DNA from: Bacteroidota bacterium
Lineage (GTDB): Bacteria; Bacteroidota; Bacteroidia; Flavobacteriales; Flavobacteriaceae
Length of the DNA: 9,846 nucleotides
Reading direction: 5' to 3'
Assembly: GCA_024278565.1 (NCBI GenBank)
Contig: JAJRSY010000067.1
Span: 1 to 9,846, forward strand
Of the stretch, positions 5,005-9,846 are shown one piece after another. The notes under the pieces were generated by a model that made no database searches, had not been told where the DNA came from, and saw nothing but the letters and a program-made list of their open reading frames with translations. Numbering within the stretch: position 1 is the stretch's first letter; every line of letters starts with the position of its first letter. Made by a program: the position numbers and the translations under genes.

Positions 5005-6123
5005 ATGAGAAGTATTGACGACTTATTGTATTATATACCCGTTTTCAGTTTTCTAACAGTACTTGTTATCGGTTGTGGTACATTGGCTGATGATAATCCA
5101 AAATCTGTCGTTGATATCACAAAAAGTGTGAAATTGACAGTACCTGCCGATAATAGAATTTACCATGCCGCTTATCCTGATTTTGGGGGTGCTGAAGATA
5201 TTGTTACTAAGAGTAGAATTGATGAATACGAGGCTCTTGCCGGCAAAAATAGTACCTGGGTCTATTTTTCGAATAATTGGACAGCCGAAAAAGGAGGCAT
5301 AAAATTTCCTGAAAATGATGTGGAAATAATCAATGAGCAAGGTGTAGTACCATTTATTCGAATGATGCCGCGTTCTAATTTTGAGGAAGGAGGACCTGAT
5401 TCGGTTTATACGATGGATGCCTTTCTATCGGGTCAATTCGATGCTGATCTTGAACAATGGGCACGTGATGCCAAAGCATTTGAAAAACCGCTACTGGTTG
5501 AATTTGGTACAGAAGTGAATGGCGAATGGTTTCCATGGAATGCAAAATGGAACGGTGCGGATTCTACCGATTATGGAGATCCCGATCTATTTGATGGTAT
5601 GGAAAAATTTAGGGACGTTTACAGGCATATCATTACTATTTGTAATGAACAAGGAGTAAAGAACATTACTTGGTTCTACCATATTAATGCCAATAGCTAT
5701 CCTGTTGAAGACTGGAATACGATGAAGGGATACTACCCTGGTGACGAATATATTGATTGGATCGGTATTAGTGTGTACGGAGCTCAATTGCCCGATGAGG
5801 ATGTACAGTCTTTTGAAGGTATTTTAAATGACTCATGGAACGAGATCAAAGGTATTTCGCCCGAAGGAAAACCCATCGCCGTTTTAGAATGGGGAATTAT
5901 AGATTACCCTAAATTCAACAAACCATTATGGATTGGCGATGCGATAAAATCAATTCTGCCAGGGGGTGATTATTATCCCCAAGTAAAAGCAATAAGCTAT
6001 TGGCATGAAAATTTTGATGAAACAAACTTACGGATTGATTCTTCGCCCGAATCCCTTGCTGCTTATAAAGAGGCAATTAGCGACCCGATATTTATGGTTG
6101 AGCCTTCTTTTGTGATAAGATGA
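5005..6123 (+). CDS. Glycoside hydrolase family 26 lipoprotein (mannanase-like)
   Basis: A 372-aa protein with a hydrophobic N-terminus ending in the lipobox VIGC (C24), so a likely lipid-anchored envelope enzyme. Its signal n-region is odd, with R2 followed by two Asp. The rest is a GH26 (clan GH-A) barrel. The acid/base Glu is E170 in EFGTEVNGEWFPW, and the nucleophile Glu is E295 in VLEWG. FIRMMPR (117-123) and the WIGISVYG strand (252-259) also fit. GH26 enzymes cut beta-1,4-mannan or related beta-glucans and xylans; the substrate cannot be fixed here. Length fits a single catalytic domain without a binding module. No SusC/D pair is nearby. ATG 5005 is the only start that keeps the lipobox. 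Confidence 0.88.
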   Translation: MRSIDDLLYYIPVFSFLTVLVIGCGTLADDNPKSVVDITKSVKLTVPADNRIYHAAYPDFGGAEDIVTKSRIDEYEALAGKNSTWVYFSNNWTAEKGGIKFPENDVEIINEQGVVPFIRMMPRSNFEEGGPDSVYTMDAFLSGQFDADLEQWARDAKAFEKPLLVEFGTEVNGEWFPWNAKWNGADSTDYGDPDLFDGMEKFRDVYRHIITICNEQGVKNITWFYHINANSYPVEDWNTMKGYYPGDEYIDWIGISVYGAQLPDEDVQSFEGILNDSWNEIKGISPEGKPIAVLEWGIIDYPKFNKPLWIGDAIKSILPGGDYYPQVKAISYWHENFDETNLRIDSSPESLAAYKEAISDPIFMVEPSFVIR

Positions 6124-6148
6124 TCTTTAGTGAAAATCATGAATGTTC

Positions 6149-7120
6149 TCAAATGCTTCTTTTGTCTAAGATAGATGTCATGATAATTTTGGCATGGATC
6201 CGTGAATTCTCAATAAACCATTTGTGGGTTTCCATACCCCCACAGATAACTCCCGCTAAGTAGAGTCCGCTCACATTGGTCTCCATGGTTTTGGAGTCGT
6301 ATTCAGGCAGTCTTTTCTCGTCGTTTGACAAATTAATACCTGTTTTGGTCAGAAAATCAAAATTGGGTCTATAACCTGTCAGGGCGAGAACAAAATCATT
6401 TTTCAAGTGTACAATGCCCTCAGGAGTATCTATAATAACCTTATCTTCTTGTATTTCTTTTACCTTTGATGTGAAATATGCCTTGATACTACCTTCTTCG
6501 ATGCGGTTGATAATGTCAGGGCGTACCCAATACTTGACCCGCTGACCAATTTCAGGCTCACGAACAACCATGGTTACCTCGGCTCCTTTTCTATAGCTCT
6601 CCAATGCAGCATCAACGGCCGAGTTGCTGGCACCGGCAACAATAAGTTTCTGCTTGGCAAAATAGTGGGGATCTTTATAATAATGAGAAACCTTGGGCAG
6701 ATTTTCACCAGGTACATTTAGAAGATTGGGCAGGTCATAAAACCCTGTGGCAATAATCACATTAGAAGAGGAATAGGTGTTCTTGTCGGAAACAACGGTA
6801 AATTCTTTGTCAAATTTGTTAATAGCAATTACTTTTTCAAAAAGCTGAATATTCAATTGGTTGTTGGTAACGATCCTACGGTAATATTCCAATGCCTCGT
6901 CGCGTTTTGGCTTGGCTTCTTTACTTATAAAAGGTACATCATCAATTTCGAGCCTTTCTGAAGAGGAGAAAAACCGCATGTTCACAGGGTAGTTGAAAAG
7001 TGAGTTAACGATCGGCCCTTTTTCGATAATGATATAACCCAATCCTTTTTTCTTGGCTTCAAGCCCACAAGCGATTCCGATTGGTCCTCCTCCGATGATG
7101 GCAATATCTAGTTTTTCCAT
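6149..7120 (-). CDS. ypdA: YpdA/Bdr-like FAD- and NADPH-dependent reductase
   Basis: A 323-aa cytoplasmic two-dinucleotide-fold flavoprotein. The FAD motif GGGPIG is at residues 10-15, the second nucleotide (NADPH) motif GASNSAVDAALES at 163-175, and the second FAD segment TNVSGLYLAGVICGG at 281-295. NYPVNMRFFSSSERLEI (43-59) and KPKRDEALEYYR (70-81) are hallmarks of the YpdA family, whose characterised members reduce bacillithiol disulfide. Unlike thioredoxin reductase it has no CxxC. The Cys reported in the FAD motif of Firmicutes YpdA (GGGPCG) is Ile14 here; C18 and C293 are the only cysteines. It is divergent from the CBS-domain gene and convergent with GH26. ATG 7120 fits the family start. 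Confidence 0.87.
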   Translation of the reverse strand: MEKLDIAIIGGGPIGIACGLEAKKKGLGYIIIEKGPIVNSLFNYPVNMRFFSSSERLEIDDVPFISKEAKPKRDEALEYYRRIVTNNQLNIQLFEKVIAINKFDKEFTVVSDKNTYSSSNVIIATGFYDLPNLLNVPGENLPKVSHYYKDPHYFAKQKLIVAGASNSAVDAALESYRKGAEVTMVVREPEIGQRVKYWVRPDIINRIEEGSIKAYFTSKVKEIQEDKVIIDTPEGIVHLKNDFVLALTGYRPNFDFLTKTGINLSNDEKRLPEYDSKTMETNVSGLYLAGVICGGMETHKWFIENSRIHAKIIMTSILDKRSI

Positions 7121-7166
7121 ATTAAAAAGCGTTGGTTTTCTTCAAAATCTGTATTACTGGCATTGG

Positions 7167-7174
7167 CAAAGCTA
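7167..7174 (-). promoter_or_regulatory. Candidate -7 box for the YpdA-like gene
   Basis: The minus strand reads TAGCTTTG, an exact match to the Bacteroidota TAnnTTTG -7 element, 46 bases before the start codon. No good TTTG box is seen at the expected distance upstream, so this is a half-supported promoter. Confidence 0.4.
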
Positions 7175-7270
7175 GTTAATAATTGGAAAAGTCGATGTGC
7201 CTAATTCCTTTGTTTCCAGCTGTTTTTTAGTTTTTAAACTCTTGGGGGTATTTTCTTTTTTCATGCCCCG

Positions 7271-7306
7271 TGGTTATTGACTAATAGCCAATATGACAAT
7301 TGTCAT
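7271..7306. promoter_or_regulatory. Two adjacent dyads between ypdA-like and CBS genes
   Basis: TGGTTATT-GACT-AATAGCCA (7271-7290) is an 8-bp dyad with one G-T pair. Two bases later comes the perfect 14-bp palindrome ATGACAATTGTCAT (7293-7306). They lie 46 to 81 bases before the CBS gene start and about 150 bases upstream of the divergent reductase. The 14-bp palindrome has the size and symmetry of a site for a dimeric regulator. I cannot assign the protein. Confidence 0.5.
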
Positions 7307-7351
7307 TCTTTTAGTGATTGATAAAATGGAACTTTATATGATAATCTAAAA

Positions 7352-7786
7352 ATGCAAAATATGAGCGTACGACAAAGAATTCCGGTATCGACGATTATGA
7401 CCACCAACCTTATTTCATTGAATGTAACCGATGGATTGGATAAGGCAGAGCAATTATTCAAAGAAAACAGCATTCGCCATATTCCCGTGGTAAAAGGAGA
7501 TAATATTATAGGAATGTTGAGTTTGACAGATTTACTTCGAATTAGTTTTGCGGATGGCGCCTATGAGGATGAGGAGAATATAGAGACCATTGTTTACAAT
7601 ATGTTCAGTATTCAACAAGTAATGGCAAAAAAAATAGAGTACGTCTCTCCCGATACCACTATCAAGGAAGTGGCCGAAATTTTGGCATCAAAAGAATTTC
7701 ATGCCCTACCGGTGGTTGAGAATGAAAAACTGGTCGGAATCGTAACCACTACAGATCTGATCGAATACCTGTTAGCGCAATATTAG
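7352..7786 (+). CDS. Tandem CBS-domain protein
   Basis: A 144-aa soluble protein made of two CBS domains and nothing else. The first runs from about residue 10 to 66 (VSTIMTTNLISLNV, then IRHIPVVKGDNIIGMLSLTDLL). The second runs from about 85 to 142 (IQQVMAKKIEYVSPDTTIKE, then FHALPVVENEKLVGIVTTTDLIEYLL). Such Bateman modules bind adenosine nucleotides and act as energy or ligand sensors; stand-alone ones often regulate other proteins. They are joined by an acidic linker (YEDEENIE). The partner is not evident from the neighbours. ATG 7352 is used; ATG 7361 is also possible. Confidence 0.9.
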   Translation: MQNMSVRQRIPVSTIMTTNLISLNVTDGLDKAEQLFKENSIRHIPVVKGDNIIGMLSLTDLLRISFADGAYEDEENIETIVYNMFSIQQVMAKKIEYVSPDTTIKEVAEILASKEFHALPVVENEKLVGIVTTTDLIEYLLAQY

Positions 7787-7803
7787 TCATAGAGCAGTAT
7801 GGG

Positions 7804-7998
7804 TCAATTGCTTTTGGTTTCGGTATAAAGAGCGTGGTTTGCATCACCACCGGCTAACAAATAAGTAAAAAGGTCTTTGGCCTCATCAATGTTCAACCGG
7901 TTTAAAAGACCTGAGGGCATAGATGATAAGGGTGATAGCTCTCTTTTTGTAATGTCTAATTTTGCCAAGTCTACCGTAAAGGTCTCATTAACCCGCAC
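7804..7998 (-). pseudogene. C-terminal fragment of heme-binding domain protein
   Basis: The 64-codon frame from GTG 7998 matches the end of Pirellula/Verrucomicrobium-type heme-binding proteins (TIGR02603-like): DITKRELSPLSSMPSGLLNR followed by NIDEAKDLFTYLLAGG, the typical closing helices after a cytochrome-c-like domain. A TGA lies three codons upstream of the GTG, so it has no proper start of its own. It could be the true 3' end of the gene at 8025-9679, or the end of a second related copy, because the preceding fragment already continues past the equivalent position. Confidence 0.7.
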
Positions 7999-8024
7999 TA
8001 TTCACGGGTTTTCGTTATGAAAAG

Positions 8025-8423
8025 TCAAAATATCAACCTGCCTGCCGGCAGGCACGGTAGAATTGGAAAGCACAGAGGTTTTTTAGTGAAGGAATTGTAA
8101 CTCGATTTCGAGCTGAATAAATTTCGAGCATTTTCAATTATAGCAGGCAGTTTGGCTTTGGAATAGAATATCCGTGAATAATTCGGGTTAAATGGGTTGG
8201 GCATGAGTGTAACCGTATCTTCTGTTTCATTTTTGATACGACCAGCTAACTTAGTGCCATTGTTCATATGAAATAAGGTGTTGGCATATTGATCCGATAT
8301 TTCATCGTTGGGGCTGTAGATTGTGAACAAAAGGTCACTTTTGCTAAACTTGTCGGCGACCTGTGTTAGATCTGTACCTACCGCACCACCTTCACCCCAC
8401 GCATTCTGTGGCATAAAACACAC
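8025..8423 (-). pseudogene. Cytochrome-c-like domain fragment, frameshifted
   Basis: The readable part is GEGGAVGTDLTQVADKFSKS, then ISDQYANTLFHMNNGTKLAG and VTLMPNPFNPN, the domain that follows CxxCH in TIGR02603-type proteins. The heme motif CVLCH itself is encoded at 8408-8422 in another frame, as TYKAGMCVLCHRMRG. It joins this frame only after a shift at the G-run 8395-8398 (minus strand GGGG). The ATG at 8423 is therefore not a real start. The 3' end loses family similarity after about 8130 and runs into a CCTG/CAGG palindrome read as LPAGR. Confidence 0.78.
8037..8057. repeat. CCTG/CAGG palindromic element, copy 4
   Basis: The 16-bp core TGCCTGCCGGCAGGCA (8039-8054) is a perfect palindrome. 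It is preceded by CC and followed by CGG, giving the same GGCAGGCACGG tail as the cluster in the MITE (4410-4420). It lies near the point where the heme-protein fragment loses similarity and before the separate C-terminal fragment. Confidence 0.85.
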
Positions 8424-8491
8424 ATACCGGCCTTATAGGTGCGATTGCCCCTTGCGAAGTTTTTGTAACCTAGGAGGATCCTCCGCCCAGA

Positions 8492-9679
8492 TTATATCAC
8501 TAAAATCGTTACTGTTGTATTGGCTCTACCTGGTCCTATCGGTTGAGGTAGGTCGGCAATGGCCAAAGAGAGTGAGTATACCCCTGAAAATTCTTGATAA
8601 TAGTCTTTTTCTTTTTCAGGTACGTGTTTCATTGCCGCAAGACAAATGTTTTCCATACCCGGTTTAAAGCTAAGCCCTCCTTTTGCGCTCAGAACATCAT
8701 AAAACCATTGAAAATATTTTTTGCGGGTGTTTTTGGTCCATCCCGATTCTGCATGACTAAGTAGTACGCCGTAATATATGGCTTCGCTTGGAGGTATTTT
8801 GGAAATTATATCTCTAATTATTGGACCATATTCTTCACTGCGCAAGGTAGTTTCTTCAGGTAGAAACTTACTGTTGCCTCTAGTTTTTTCTTTAGTATGC
8901 TTATCAAACAGTAATACTAAACCTTCGGTTATACCATCAGCTTTCAAATACAACAACAATAGGCCGAGTTCACCGTTTATTGCATTGTTCGTGTGCGGAA
9001 AATAGGCCTTCAATCTTTTGGCTGTAGTTTGCCTGTCAGTCACATTTGGCGTACCCATTCTGATAAATAGCAATTGGTAGCTTCTTAGCATATCTATTTG
9101 TTGGTGTGTCGATAGTTTTTCAAAAGGTAGGCGGTTCAGTTTGTTTACTATTTGTGATTGTAAGCTTTTGTCGCCCTGTCTTGCCAAGCCAATGCTCGCT
9201 TCTACTATTTTTTCGGGATCAGTTTCCTCAAAAAATAGATTTTGCCATTGTTTCACGGGTTGGTGCTCTAGGGCAATTCGTGATGCGTAGCGAATGAACC
9301 GGTCTGAATGGTTCAGGTTTTTCCATGCTAGGGGAATTGCATTTGTTAAAATTTGAGTATGGTATTTTTCAATATCGCGCCTCAACTTCCGAAGATTTTC
9401 CGATACTTGGTTAGAGGTGTTTTCTGCGGATGCCCTATCTGTTCCTATATAACGAAGGCGAAATAGATGAGAATCTATTCTACGCCCCCCAGTTGTAAAG
9501 TACAGGTTGCCATCAGTGCCTGCTACCATATCGGTAAGGGGTAGGGGAGTACCTGATAAAAACTCTTCCCTTTCAGCTGAATAACTGCTTTCTTTAGGTT
9601 TGAGGTCATGAGTATAAATGGTTCCGAAACTCCAGTCCATCACAAAAAGACCGTTTTTATAGTTTGCGGGAAAATTCAA
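8492..9679 (-). pseudogene. Propeller end and helical repeats of heme-binding protein
   Basis: A 395-codon open frame, the largest piece of the decayed gene. Residues 2-80 (NFPANYKNGLFVMDWSFGTI, then PLTDMVAGTDGNLYFTTGGR) match the last blades of the glucose/sorbosone-dehydrogenase-like propeller of TIGR02604-type proteins. About 90-370 is a HEAT-like helical region leading to the heme domain. The first residue is a TTG codon with a TAA two codons upstream, so the propeller start is lost or out of frame. The final residues (ANTTVTILVI) are off frame: another frame continues as QYNSNDFSDIIWAEDPPR toward the CxxCH, after a shift near 8522-8530. A second shift lies at 8448-8451. Confidence 0.8.
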
Positions 9680-9846
9680 TTTTTACCCTGATGCGCTACC
9701 AGCAGTTTATAAGATTGGCAAGAACACCCTGCGCTCTTGGCGCAGGGCTGAATTGCCTTCGTGCGCAGCACGAAAACCGTATTTTTGGGTATGGTCAAAA
9801 TTACGGAAGGCACTTGGCATTGGCACCATAATGTTTCCGAATGTTA
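9680..9846 (-). other. Broken upstream end with two strong hairpins
   Basis: Two stem-loops lie close together: CCCTGCGC-5nt-GCGCAGGG (9727-9747) and TTCGTGC-GCA-GCACGAA (9758-9774). Neither has a T tract on either strand, so they look like dispersed palindromic repeats rather than terminators. On the minus strand a frame is open from the window edge (9844) to a stop at 9707-9709 and includes MVPMPSAFRNFDHTQKYGF. I do not recognise it; it may be an earlier part of the same decayed gene or another gene cut by the window edge. Confidence 0.4.

Noticed and set aside
9688..9698. tRNA-like string TAGCGCATCAG on the minus strand, shared with the tRNA-Arg D/anticodon region
   Set aside because: The match is 11 bases, a common tRNA string, and no stems can be built around it; probably chance.

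Overview
The window looks like a chromosomal segment of a marine-type Flavobacteriaceae (Bacteroidota) genome. This rests on the A/T-rich DNA, the TPR histidine kinase paired with a NarL-type regulator, a YpdA-type flavoprotein of bacillithiol users, a lipoprotein GH26 enzyme, a TAnnTTTG -7 box, and short dispersed repeats of the kind seen in flavobacteria. The species cannot be named from the sequence.

Layout. Bases 1-590 hold one complete tRNA-Arg(UCG) gene, followed by a terminator and a small GIY-YIG nuclease gene. They are flanked by a 5' half and a 3' half of the same tRNA. Both halves carry a 20-bp CCTG/CAGG palindromic insert at the identical point, the 5' edge of the anticodon loop. 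After a repeat-bearing spacer comes a minus-strand operon (3697 down to 817): TPR sensor histidine kinase, a 97-aa three-helix membrane protein, and a LuxR/NarL response regulator, joined by two ATGA stop/start overlaps. Bases 4022-4943 are a broken sugar-isomerase (SIS) gene. It has lost its first SIS domain and is split by a 343-bp MITE with 18-bp perfect ends and a TAA target duplication. Removing the MITE and one TAA restores the reading frame exactly. A GH26 lipoprotein (+) and a YpdA-like reductase (-) converge at about 6124-6149. A tandem CBS-domain protein (+) is divergent from the reductase across an intergenic region with two adjacent dyad symmetries. The right end (7804-9679 and on to the edge) is a decayed minus-strand heme-binding gene of the Pirellula/Verrucomicrobium type. 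It is split by several frameshifts around its CxxCH motif and carries another CCTG/CAGG palindrome near its 3' end.

Theme. Intact housekeeping-style genes alternate with decaying ones, and a small family of palindromic elements recurs at four places: two tRNA fragments, inside the MITE, and in the heme pseudogene. The MITE is a mobile element with its own internal RNA-like hairpins and carries the palindromes nested inside it. The most unusual parts are the tRNA/GIY-YIG/split-tRNA locus and the MITE with two covarying GNRA-type hairpins.
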